This document shows, one piece after another, positions 1 to 7,331 of a stretch of 12,328 bases of DNA (position 1 is its first letter; each line of letters begins with the position of its first letter). The DNA lies in the NCBI GenBank assembly GCA_947383645.1, contig CANDEH010000074.1, positions 1 through 12,328 on the forward strand. Direction: 5' to 3'. The notes under the pieces are model-generated. The model saw only the letters and a program-made list of their open reading frames with translations. It searched no databases and was not told where the DNA came from. This DNA is from an uncultured Clostridia bacterium. GTDB lineage: Bacteria; Bacillota; Clostridia; Oscillospirales; Oscillospiraceae. Made by a program: the position numbers and the translations under genes.

Positions 1-480
1 GTGGCGGTGCTGCCGGAGGCGGAGGAGGTGGAGTTCACCATCGACCCCAGGGATCTCCAGATCGACACCTTCCGCTCCTCCGGCGCCGGGGGCCAGCACG
101 TGAACAAGACCGAGAGCGCCATCCGTATTACCCACCTGCCCACCGGGGTGGTGGTGGAGTGCCAGGACGAGCGGAGCCAGTACAAGAACAAGGACCGGGC
201 CATGAAGATTCTCCGCTCCAAGCTCTATGAGGCGGAGCAGGCCAAACAGAACGCCGCCATCGCCGCCCAGCGGCGGAGCCAGGTGGGCAGCGGCGACCGC
301 AGCGAGCGGATCCGCACCTACAACTTCCCCCAGAACCGGGTCACCGACCACCGGCTGGCCGGGGACGTGAAGAATTTTAACATCGACCAGATTATCAACG
401 GCGATCTGGATGGCCTTATCGACGCCCTGGTCACTGCCGACCAGGCGGAAAAGCTCCTCCGTGAGGGGAGCAGGGCGTGA
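1..480 (+). CDS. prfA: Peptide chain release factor 1 (RF1), C-terminal part, 5' end outside window
   Basis: RF1 recognises UAA and UAG stop codons in the ribosomal A site and triggers hydrolysis of peptidyl-tRNA. The 159 residues visible are a little under half of a normal RF1 (about 355-360 aa). The first codon here, GTG, is almost certainly an internal valine, since the opening AVLPEAEEV stretch is normally internal. The catalytic loop RSSGAGGQHVNKT is present, with the GGQ at residues 30-32. The downstream ECQDERSQ and VGSGDRSERIRTYNFPQ blocks are also typical. The last block, together with the NKDRAM stretch, fits RF1 better than RF2. The stop-codon-reading PxT tripeptide lies in the missing part, so RF1 versus RF2 is decided by the C-terminal signature only. 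The stop overlaps the next gene by 4 bases (GTGA), indicating an operon. Confidence 0.96.
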   Translation: MAVLPEAEEVEFTIDPRDLQIDTFRSSGAGGQHVNKTESAIRITHLPTGVVVECQDERSQYKNKDRAMKILRSKLYEAEQAKQNAAIAAQRRSQVGSGDRSERIRTYNFPQNRVTDHRLAGDVKNFNIDQIINGDLDGLIDALVTADQAEKLLREGSRA

Positions 481-785
481 GGCGGCTCCTGTGGGCCCTG
501 CTCTGCGCCCTGTCCTGGGCGCTGCTGGCAGTCAGCGGGCTGCTGCTGTGGGCGGCGGCGAGCTACTGCCGGGATGTCCCGGCGCTGTACAGTTTCTTCG
601 GGGCGGAGGCCCTGGAGGAGCAGATGGCCAAGGGGATCGCCTGGGTAACCGTCCAGGGGTTCGGCTTTCTGCTCTCCGCCGCCCTCTGCCTCATCGTCAC
701 AAGAGCCGCCTGGAAGAGGCGGAGAAATCCAGTAGAAAAGCGGCAAAGCCATGAAAACACAGCTTCTGACAGAGAGAGATATTGA
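477..785 (+). CDS. Small two-helix membrane protein, function unknown
   Basis: A 102-aa protein that I do not recognise. The GTG start shares four bases with the prfA stop, and a GAGGGGA ribosome binding site at 463-469 lies 7 bases upstream, which supports the start. It has two hydrophobic segments, about residues 4-28 and 55-76. Between them is a short loop with CRDVPALYSFFGAEALEEQ. The tail after the second helix is strongly basic (WKRRR at 79-83) and polar, so by the positive-inside rule both ends are likely cytoplasmic. The final 35 bases overlap the start of the Sua5 gene, so the polar tail is encoded on DNA also used in another frame. Hydrophobic, non-repetitive composition and position within a coupled run argue for a real gene. 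No catalytic motif is visible. Confidence 0.72.
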   Translation: MRRLLWALLCALSWALLAVSGLLLWAAASYCRDVPALYSFFGAEALEEQMAKGIAWVTVQGFGFLLSAALCLIVTRAAWKRRRNPVEKRQSHENTASDRERY

Positions 786-1782
786 TATTGCCGCCGCTAT
801 CCTCCGGGAGGGCGGTCTGGTGGCCGTCCCCACGGAGACGGTCTACGGCCTGGGGGCCGACGGGCTGAATCCGGCGGCGGTGCGCCGCATCTTTCAGGCC
901 AAGGGCCGCCCCCAGGACAACCCGCTGATCCTACACATCCCGGAGGCCGGGTGGCTGGCGCGGTACTGCCGGAACATCCCGCCCTCGGCCTACGCCCTGG
1001 CGGATCGGTTCTGGCCGGGGCCGCTGACCATGGTCCTGTCCCGGCGGTCCGTCGTTCCCAACGCGGTGACCTGCGGACTGGACACCGTGGGGATGCGGTG
1101 CCCGGACCACCCGGCCTTTCTGGCGGTGCTCCGGGCCCTGGACCGGCCGGTGGCCGCCCCCAGCGGGAATTTGTCCGGGCGGCCCAGCCCCACCTGCGCC
1201 GCCCATATGGTAGAGGACATGGACGGACGAATTGAGGCCATCATGGACGGCGGGCCCTGCGGCGTGGGGGTGGAGTCCACGATTGTGGATCTGACCACGC
1301 CCGCGCCCCGGCTTCTGCGCCCCGGCGGTCTGCCGCTGGAGGCGTTGGAGGAGGTGTTGGGGCAGGTGGCGGTGGACAAGGCGGTGAACGCGCCCCTGTC
1401 GCCGGGGGAGAAGCCCCGGGCTCCGGGGATGAAGTACCGCCACTACGCCCCCAAGGCCCCCGTCACCGTGGTGACCGGGGACAGCCGCCGCACCGCCCGG
1501 TACATCCTCCGGCAGATCGGGCCCCGGACGGGGGTGATCTGCTTTGACGAGTATGCCGGCAGCTTTCCCGGCTGCACGGTGGTGTCCATCGGTTCCGCCG
1601 CCGACGCGGGGGAGCAGGCCCGGCGGATCTTTGACGCCCTCCGCTCCTTTGACGCCACCGGGGTGGATGCGATCTATGCCCAGTGTCCCGGGGACGCGGG
1701 GCTGGGGCTGGCGGTGGCCAACCGGCTGAAGAAGGCGGCGGGCTTTCAGATTGTGGATCTGGGGGAGGGGGAGAGGACATGA
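751..1782 (+). CDS. Threonylcarbamoyl-AMP synthase, long form (TsaC/Sua5 family)
   Basis: Makes L-threonylcarbamoyl-AMP from threonine, bicarbonate and ATP, the first step of the t6A37 modification of ANN-decoding tRNAs; the product is passed to the TsaB/D/E complex in the cytoplasm. The 343 aa match the two-domain Sua5 form rather than the short TsaC form of about 190 aa. A YrdC domain covers about residues 10-205, with PTETVYGLGAD at 27-37, the basic KGRPQDNPLI stretch at 51-60, APSGNLSGRPSPT at 136-148 and STIVDL at 176-181. The interdomain linker holds APGMKYRHYAP (224-234), characteristic of Sua5. The C-terminal Sua5 domain (about 237-337) ends with GLGLAVANRLKKAAGF. The ribosome binding site before ATG 751 is weak (GGCAAAG), so translation may depend on coupling with the overlapping membrane protein gene. 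The stop overlaps coaE by 4 bases (ATGA). Confidence 0.95.
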   Translation: MKTQLLTERDIDIAAAILREGGLVAVPTETVYGLGADGLNPAAVRRIFQAKGRPQDNPLILHIPEAGWLARYCRNIPPSAYALADRFWPGPLTMVLSRRSVVPNAVTCGLDTVGMRCPDHPAFLAVLRALDRPVAAPSGNLSGRPSPTCAAHMVEDMDGRIEAIMDGGPCGVGVESTIVDLTTPAPRLLRPGGLPLEALEEVLGQVAVDKAVNAPLSPGEKPRAPGMKYRHYAPKAPVTVVTGDSRRTARYILRQIGPRTGVICFDEYAGSFPGCTVVSIGSAADAGEQARRIFDALRSFDATGVDAIYAQCPGDAGLGLAVANRLKKAAGFQIVDLGEGERT

Positions 1783-2363
1783 CGGTGATCGGACTTACCG
1801 GTCCCACCGGCGCGGGGAAGACCACGGCGCTGGGGGTGCTGGAGGAACTGGGCTGTGAGATTGTGGACTGCGACGCCCTCTACTACCGGCTTCTTGAGAC
1901 GGACGCCGCCTTTCGGGGACAGCTGGAGGGTGCATTTGGAAATATATTTGACGGCAGCGGACAGTTAAACCGCGCCGTGCTGGGCAAACTGGTCTTTGAG
2001 GATCCAAGGGAGCTTGGAAGGCTCAACGCCATCATATTTCCCGCGGTAAAGGCGGCGGTGGAAAAGCGGGTTGCCGCCTGCGCTGCGCCCGGTATCGTGA
2101 TCGACGCCATCAATCTCATTGAGAGCGGCATGGGGGCGCTGTGCGACGTCACCGTGGCCCTCACCGCTCCGGAGGAGGTCCGGCTCCGGCGGATTATGGA
2201 GCGGGACGGCATCACGGCGGAGTATGCCAGAAGCCGGATTGCCGCCCAGAAGAGCGACGGGTTTTACCGGAAGCACTGCACCTTCCTGCTGGAGAACCGG
2301 GCGGGGAGCAGGGGGGAATTCTGCCGGCTGATCCGGGAGTTTTTCCAGGACTTTATTGTATAA
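1779..2363 (+). CDS. coaE: Dephospho-CoA kinase
   Basis: Catalyses the last step of coenzyme A synthesis, ATP-dependent phosphorylation of the 3'-hydroxyl of dephospho-CoA, in the cytoplasm. The protein is 194 aa, normal for the family. The start is the ATG in the ATGA overlap with the Sua5 stop, preceded by a purine-rich GGGGGAGAGG; a longer in-frame extension upstream exists but would lie inside the Sua5 gene. The P-loop is GPTGAGKT (residues 8-15), followed by EIVDCD (27-32, usually VIDAD), a LNAIIFPAV stretch (82-90), VIDAINLIESG (107-117, the lid-proximal segment that usually reads DAPLLFE) and RIAAQKS (153-159, the conserved R-AAQ). The motif wording deviates from the common GGIGSGKST form but key Lys, Thr and Asp residues remain. 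It could belong to a divergent clostridial CoaE subgroup. Confidence 0.9.
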   Translation: MTVIGLTGPTGAGKTTALGVLEELGCEIVDCDALYYRLLETDAAFRGQLEGAFGNIFDGSGQLNRAVLGKLVFEDPRELGRLNAIIFPAVKAAVEKRVAACAAPGIVIDAINLIESGMGALCDVTVALTAPEEVRLRRIMERDGITAEYARSRIAAQKSDGFYRKHCTFLLENRAGSRGEFCRLIREFFQDFIV

Positions 2364-2364
2364 G

Positions 2365-2370
2365 AGGAGG
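2365..2370 (+). promoter_or_regulatory. Ribosome binding site of the M18 aminopeptidase
   Basis: A perfect AGGAGG sits 9 bases before ATG 2380 and right after the coaE stop. It decides the start codon of the aminopeptidase gene over an earlier in-frame ATG at 2356. Confidence 0.85.
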
Positions 2371-2379
2371 TATAATTCC

Positions 2380-3762
2380 ATGGAAATCAAGGAGTGGAAG
2401 GAAAAAATACTTTACACCGCCAAGAACGGCTTTGACCGGCTGAGCGACGGCGACCGGGCCGCCATGGAGAGCTACTGCGCCGACTACCGGGCCTATCTGG
2501 ACGCCGGCAAGACCGAGCGGGAGTGCGCGGCGGAGACCGTCCGCCTGGCCCGGGAGGCGGGGTTTCGTCCCTATGTGCGGGGTATGGCCCTCTCCGCCGG
2601 GGACAAGGTCTATGTGTGCAACCGGGGAAAGATGGTGCTCCTGGCGGTCATCGGCAGGAAGAGTCTCAGCGAGGGGGTTCAGATTGCCGCCGCCCACATC
2701 GACAGCCCCCGGCTGGACCTGAAGCCCTCGCCCCTCTACGAGGAGGGGGAGATGGCCTACCTCAAAACCCACTACTACGGCGGCATCCGCAAGTACCAGT
2801 GGGTGACGGTGCCGCTGGCCCTCCACGGCGTGGTGGCCACCGCCGACGGCCGGGTGATCCCCGTGACCATCGGCGAGGACAGGGGGCCCCGGCTGGTGGT
2901 CAACGATCTCCTGCCCCACCTGAGCCAGGAGCAAAACAAGAAGACCCTGGCCGAGGGTATCGCCGGCGAGCAGCTGAACCTGCTGGTGGGCAGCGAGCCC
3001 ATGGCCGGGGAGGAGAAGGACCGGGTGAAGACGGCGGTGATGAAGCTCCTCTACGAGGAGTACGGCTTCACCGAGGCGGACTTCCTCTCCGCGGAGCTGG
3101 AGGCGGTGCCCGCCTGGAATTCCATGGAGATCGGCCTGGACCGGAGCATGATCGGGGCCTACGGCCATGACGACCGGGTCTGCGCCTACGCGGCGCTGCG
3201 GGCCCTGCTGGACATCGGTACCCCGGAGCGGACGGCGGTGTGCGTTCTGGCGGACAAGGAGGAGGTGGGCTCCATGGGCGTCACCGGGATGCAGACCGCC
3301 GCCTTCGATACCTTTATGGAGGATCTGTGCCAGGGGCAGGGCGTGCCGGTCCGCGCCTGCTTTGAGAAGTCCTTCTGCCTCTCCGCCGATGTGACGGCGG
3401 CCTTCGATCCCAACTTCGCCGATGTCTTCGAGAAGCGCAACGACGCCCACCTCAACTACGGCGTGGGCCTGTGCAAGTACACCGGCGCCCGGGGCAAGTC
3501 CGGCGCCTCCGACGCCTCGGCGGAGGTGGTGGCCCGGGTCCGCCGGGTGCTGGAGAGCGCCGGGGTCCTCTACCAGATGACGGAGCTGGGCAAGGTGGAC
3601 GCCGGCGGCGGCGGCACCGTGGCCCTCCACATGGCCAACCGGAACATCGACACCATCGACGCCGGCGTGCCTGTGCTGAGCATGCATGCCCCCTTTGAGA
3701 CGGTGGCCAAGCTGGACTGCTATATGACCTACCGGGCGATCAAGGCCGTCTACTGCGACTGA
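2380..3762 (+). CDS. M18 family metallo-aminopeptidase
   Basis: A cytoplasmic di-metal aminopeptidase of the M18 family (aminopeptidase I, aspartyl aminopeptidase), which removes N-terminal residues from peptides. The 460-aa length is usual. Metal and catalytic motifs are intact: AAHIDSPRLDLKP (104-116, metal His106), GHDDRVCAYAALRAL (262-276, bridging Asp), DKEEVGSMG (292-300, catalytic Glu pair), SADVTAAFDPNF (335-346), and GVPVLSMHAPFE (429-440, metal His436). HLNYGVGLCKYTGARGKSG (357-375) and KVDAGGGGT (405-413) are also typical. The ATG at 2380 is chosen because AGGAGG at 2365-2370 lies 9 bases upstream; an in-frame ATG eight codons earlier overlaps the coaE stop and has no such site. 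The 16-base gap after coaE suggests co-transcription. Aspartyl or neutral substrate preference cannot be read from sequence. Confidence 0.95.
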   Translation: MEIKEWKEKILYTAKNGFDRLSDGDRAAMESYCADYRAYLDAGKTERECAAETVRLAREAGFRPYVRGMALSAGDKVYVCNRGKMVLLAVIGRKSLSEGVQIAAAHIDSPRLDLKPSPLYEEGEMAYLKTHYYGGIRKYQWVTVPLALHGVVATADGRVIPVTIGEDRGPRLVVNDLLPHLSQEQNKKTLAEGIAGEQLNLLVGSEPMAGEEKDRVKTAVMKLLYEEYGFTEADFLSAELEAVPAWNSMEIGLDRSMIGAYGHDDRVCAYAALRALLDIGTPERTAVCVLADKEEVGSMGVTGMQTAAFDTFMEDLCQGQGVPVRACFEKSFCLSADVTAAFDPNFADVFEKRNDAHLNYGVGLCKYTGARGKSGASDASAEVVARVRRVLESAGVLYQMTELGKVDAGGGGTVALHMANRNIDTIDAGVPVLSMHAPFETVAKLDCYMTYRAIKAVYCD

Positions 3763-3827
3763 GGGATACCCTGTTATCCGGTGCTGGAGGACGAAGCGTC
3801 TCCAAATCGGAAGGGGTTGGCGGAGAC

Positions 3828-3863
3828 AAAAAACGGCAGACAGGAGACTGTCTGCCGTTTTTT
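3828..3863. terminator. Bidirectional intrinsic terminator between convergent operons
   Basis: A perfect inverted repeat: AAAAAACGGCAGACAG (3828-3843), loop GAGA, then CTGTCTGCCGTTTTTT (3848-3863), continuing as one more T. The 10-bp GC-containing core plus six A-T pairs gives a T run on either strand. It can therefore end the + strand housekeeping operon (last gene stops at 3762) and the - strand transporter operon (last gene stops at 3879). Confidence 0.93.
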
Positions 3864-3878
3864 TATGGAGTGCAGCCG

Positions 3879-6800
3879 CTATTTGGCTTTGACTGCGGCC
3901 TTTTGCGCAGTTCGCTTCTTTTTCCGGCGGAGGATCGCCGCGGCCAGAAGGGCCAGGAGGGCGATACCCGCGCCGGTGAGCAGGAGGGGGAGCAGGTTCG
4001 GGGATTGGGGCTGTATGCAGAAGGTGCCCGCGGTTCCCTCCATAGTTAGCAGCAGGTATTGACCGTTTTCCGCTGTCTCCACAGTTTGCCACGCCCCGTC
4101 GCGGTACTGCCATAGGACGGCGGTTTTTCCTGTGGGGTTGAGCAGCCGCAGGGGAACCTTATCGCTGTCGCGCAGGTCCGTGCCTGTGAGGGATACGTCC
4201 CAGACAGCGCAGCCGTCCGTATCGCCGGGCGGGGTCTGGGCGCTGCTGGCGACCTGAAGGCGGGCCTGGTCGGTGAACTGGCCCTCGGCCAGGGCCAGGG
4301 ACAGCTTCCCGGAACAGGCCTTGCTGGCCACCACGGTGAGCCAGGGGGTGTACACCGCCTCCAAGGTGATGTCGGCGCGGACGTCGGAGGTGTCCAGATC
4401 CGGCCAGAGGCCGTAGCAGCCGGGGACCTCCGGCACCGGGGGCAGCTGGGGTTCCGGCAGGTTCGCCCCGTAGAGAAGAGGGAGCTTGGCCACGACCTTC
4501 CCCTCCGCCAGAAGGGTCAGGGAGAAGGCGGTAAAGGCCGCCGGGGTGTCCGGCAGGGTCTCCAGGGTGTCGAAGGGGATGGGCTCCGCCCGGCCGGCGT
4601 AGCTGACGCCGTCCAGGCCGGCCAGGCCCGTGTCCACGAAGAAGTTGTCCCGGAGGACGCCCTCCCCGTCTACGCTGCCGGCGATGGCGCCCAGGTACTC
4701 GTCGCCCTGTTCGATAGTGACGATGGCATAGCAGCCCTGGATCCGGCTGGCCCAGCCGGCAATGCCGCCCACATAGCTCTTCCCGTTGAGGGCACACTTG
4801 GCGTAGCAGCTCCGGAGGGAGGCCTCCGCATAGCCGGCGATGCCGCCGGTATAGTCCCCGCCGGTGCTCTCCACCGGGCCATAGTTCTGGCAGCCGATGG
4901 CAGTGCCGAGGTCCATCCGGCCCGCCGCGCCGCCGGCGCAGTCCTTCTTGGCGGTGACAGCGGCATCGCTCTGGCAGTTCTCCAGCACGGCCTTGGTCTC
5001 GTAGGTGCTGCCGAAGGAGAAGCGGTCGGCGGTGTCGTCCTCCGGATCTACCTCCAGCTCAATGGCCACGGCGCCGGCAATGCCGCCCACGTTTCTGTCG
5101 CCCTCCACAGCGCCTATGCTGCGGCAGCCGGTGATCTTGCCCGCTCTGACGGCGGCGATGTCCTCCTCGGAGGTGTCCTCGATTACCGCGTCCAGACCCT
5201 GCTCCGCGTCCTCCGCCAGATCGTCCATGGCGGTGAGGAGCAGATCAAAGACCACGTTGCACTGGCGGTTTACCGCCCGCAGATCGGCGGTGAGGGTATG
5301 GTTTCCCTCCTGGAGAATGCCGTTCAGGCCCTCCATCTCGTCGAAGAGGCCCACCATGGCGGCGTAGAGGCCGTCGCTGGCTTCCCGGAACTCCTCCCCC
5401 AGGGGATTGAACTGCACCGGTCCGTCTCCGGTGAGGCGGTCCACCGCGCTGCCGGCGGTGCGGAAGGCGCTGTGGATCAGCCGGCCGATGGCGGCGGAGG
5501 TGGAGGAGGCGCCTTGCAGGTTTCCTAAGGCGTCCCCCAGCTTGTCGGTAAAGCTGTCGGAGCGGGACAGGGCCTTCTGGATGGCGGCGAGGGCGGTCTC
5601 CAGATTCTCGCCGGCCTGGGTGATTTTCTCCAAGAGCGCATCCAGAATACCGTCCTGAATGTCCGGCAGGGTGACATCCGGCGGGGCGGGGAGGTCCTCC
5701 ACCGCGCCGGCGATGTCGTCCAGAGCCTGCTCCGCGTCGTTCAGGGCGGGAAGGAGCTGGGACTGCGGGGGGAGGTCCGCCCGGCTGAGGGCGTCTCCCA
5801 GGCCGCCGGCGGCCCCGGCGGCGTCGGAGAAGGAGCCGCTCAGGTCCGAGAGGGCGGTCTCCAGTTGGGCGGCGGCCTGGCTGACCTTTTCCTGATCGGA
5901 GGAGACCGCGCCTAAAACCAGATCCTCCATGGCGGCATCCAGCGCACGGGAGGCTCCGGTGAGGCGGCTTCCCGCCCGCTGGAGGCCGTTCAGGGCGTCT
6001 CTGAGCTCTTGCAGGATGTCTGCGCCGATGGCGGAGGCGTCCTCTAAATTGTCCATGGCCTCCCCGAGCTGGCGGGAGAGGCGCTCCAGACGGCGGCCGG
6101 CCTCCGAGAGGTCGTCCAGGGCGGGGGAGAGGCGGTTCAGGGCGTCGGTAATGTCGGAGAGGAGGGTGTTGGCGGAGTCCACCGTCTCGTCGGTGAAGTC
6201 GGCGAGGCGGCGTAGCATATCGCTGCTGCTGTCCCTGGCGTCACCGGCGTAGTCCCCCATGAGGGTGAGGCGGCCGGAGACGTCGTCGCCGGTGCGGGAG
6301 GCGTTGTCCAGGGCCCGGTTAATGAGACCTTCCAGGGTGCTCAGCTCCCGGCGCAGCTCCGCAATGGTGTCCCGGCCCGGGTCGATGAGCACGCAGGGCT
6401 CCGCCTGCCCCACAATGCCGCCTACGTCCTTGCGGCCCAGAATCGTGCCGGTGTTGACGCACTGGGATATGTAGCCGCTGCTGCGGCCTGCGATGCCGCC
6501 GGTGTTGTAGCCCACGTGGGGGTAGCCCACCGCGCCGCGGTTGGTGCTGTTTTGGATCTCACCGATAGAGTACCCGGCGATGCCGCCGGTGTCGGAGCAG
6601 CTGGTGAGGAGGCGGTAGGTCTCCTCGTCCGCGGCGGCCCGCTCCTCCAGAACGGATCCGGCCTGGCTGACGCGGAGGTCCGCGGAGGTGTCGCCCTCGG
6701 TCAGGTTGACGCCGGAAAGGTTTTCGCAGAAGAGCACAACGCCCGCGTTGCGGCCCACGATGCCTCCGGTGGCGCTCTCGCCGCTGACAGAGCCGGCGGC

Positions 6801-7331
6801 GGTGCAGCGGACGATCTGTCCGCTCTCGCTGCTGCGGCCCGCGATGCCGCCCACGGCGCTGACACCCCGGACGACGCCACGGAAGGCGCAGTTTTCCAGC
6901 AGTCCGGCGTTTTCACCGGCGATGCCGCCCACGGCCGTGCGGGCGCCGGCAGGGGAGACGGTGCCCTTCACTGTCAGATCCCGAACGACGCCTGCGGGCT
7001 GGAGGTAGCGGAAGAGGCCCATGGCGGATCCGGCGGCGGTGACGCGCAGGCCGGAGACAGTGTGCCCCTGGCCCAGAAAGGTACCGCCGAAGGTGGGAAT
7101 GGGGGTGAACTCGATGCCCTCCAGGTTCAAGTCCCGCTGCAGGACCACGGTTTTTCCCCGGGACCAGGTGTCCAGGGTGCAGTTTTTGGCCAGGGCGCGC
7201 AGGTCGTCCGCGGAGGAGAGATAAATTGTGTCCTCCGCCTTCTCCGCAGCCTGGACGGCCGGGATGGCCAGGGAGAGGAGCAGCGTCAGGGCCAGCAGGA
7301 GGGGGAGGGGGCGGATGTGCTGTTTACGCAT
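3879..7331 (-). CDS. Membrane-anchored GLUG-repeat surface protein with a long coiled-coil insert
   Basis: An 1150-aa predicted exported protein. ATG 7331 is chosen because AGGAGG (7341-7346) lies 9 bases upstream and a signal peptide follows (residues 1-28, ending PAVQA). Order of domains: beta-helix lead-in with GGTFLGQGHTVSGL (82-95); about six GLUG-type rungs starting GGIAG or GGIVG (135-310), most carrying a Cys at the same place; a helical coiled-coil stretch (about 320-725) of Leu/Ala heptads with Asp/Glu/Arg; about five more GLUG rungs (733-905); a degenerate InlB-B/Flg_new-like unit (about 948-996, YGANLPEP to DITLEAVY); an Ig-like region to about 1105; one membrane helix (1113-1133) and a basic tail RRKKKR. 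It is thus anchored with nearly all mass outside. It overlaps the upstream MMPL gene by 8 bases, so the two are co-translated. No enzyme motif is seen; a role as an adaptor or envelope partner of the transporter is inference. Confidence 0.9.
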   Translation of the reverse strand: MRKQHIRPLPLLLALTLLLSLAIPAVQAAEKAEDTIYLSSADDLRALAKNCTLDTWSRGKTVVLQRDLNLEGIEFTPIPTFGGTFLGQGHTVSGLRVTAAGSAMGLFRYLQPAGVVRDLTVKGTVSPAGARTAVGGIAGENAGLLENCAFRGVVRGVSAVGGIAGRSSESGQIVRCTAAGSVSGESATGGIVGRNAGVVLFCENLSGVNLTEGDTSADLRVSQAGSVLEERAAADEETYRLLTSCSDTGGIAGYSIGEIQNSTNRGAVGYPHVGYNTGGIAGRSSGYISQCVNTGTILGRKDVGGIVGQAEPCVLIDPGRDTIAELRRELSTLEGLINRALDNASRTGDDVSGRLTLMGDYAGDARDSSSDMLRRLADFTDETVDSANTLLSDITDALNRLSPALDDLSEAGRRLERLSRQLGEAMDNLEDASAIGADILQELRDALNGLQRAGSRLTGASRALDAAMEDLVLGAVSSDQEKVSQAAAQLETALSDLSGSFSDAAGAAGGLGDALSRADLPPQSQLLPALNDAEQALDDIAGAVEDLPAPPDVTLPDIQDGILDALLEKITQAGENLETALAAIQKALSRSDSFTDKLGDALGNLQGASSTSAAIGRLIHSAFRTAGSAVDRLTGDGPVQFNPLGEEFREASDGLYAAMVGLFDEMEGLNGILQEGNHTLTADLRAVNRQCNVVFDLLLTAMDDLAEDAEQGLDAVIEDTSEEDIAAVRAGKITGCRSIGAVEGDRNVGGIAGAVAIELEVDPEDDTADRFSFGSTYETKAVLENCQSDAAVTAKKDCAGGAAGRMDLGTAIGCQNYGPVESTGGDYTGGIAGYAEASLRSCYAKCALNGKSYVGGIAGWASRIQGCYAIVTIEQGDEYLGAIAGSVDGEGVLRDNFFVDTGLAGLDGVSYAGRAEPIPFDTLETLPDTPAAFTAFSLTLLAEGKVVAKLPLLYGANLPEPQLPPVPEVPGCYGLWPDLDTSDVRADITLEAVYTPWLTVVASKACSGKLSLALAEGQFTDQARLQVASSAQTPPGDTDGCAVWDVSLTGTDLRDSDKVPLRLLNPTGKTAVLWQYRDGAWQTVETAENGQYLLLTMEGTAGTFCIQPQSPNLLPLLLTGAGIALLALLAAAILRRKKKRTAQKAAVKAK
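5157..6374 (-). other. Coiled-coil insert inside the GLUG beta-helix of the surface protein
   Basis: Encodes about residues 320-725. The region lacks glycine-rich rungs and instead has heptad patterns such as LSDITDALNRLSPALDDL (391-408) and LERLSRQLGEAMDNLEDA (415-432), broken by a proline-rich hinge (DLPAPPDVTLPDIQDGI, 546-562) and a second hinge near 636-645. This suggests at least two long helical segments that can fold back as a hairpin. It interrupts a single GLUG rung, which starts at GGIVGQ (304-309) and resumes at ITGCRSIGAV (733-742). Confidence 0.75.

Noticed and set aside
2371..2376. TATAAT just before the aminopeptidase ATG
   Set aside because: It lies between the ribosome binding site and the start codon, only 3 bases before ATG, too close to act as a -10 box for that gene, and has no matching -35.
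3767..3779. TACCCTGTTATCC, matching 13 bases of the core of the 18-base I-SceI site
   Set aside because: The flanking bases of the 18-base site do not match, and nothing nearby suggests an intron, homing element or engineered DNA. Chance match, also explained by a small GGATA/TATCC hairpin.
2353..4113. Long open frame of 586 codons on the - strand across the aminopeptidase gene
   Set aside because: It is the mirror of a GC-rich real gene: low-complexity His/Gly/Val/Pro composition, no ribosome binding site, and it runs through the terminator at 3828-3863. The + strand frame has full M18 motifs.
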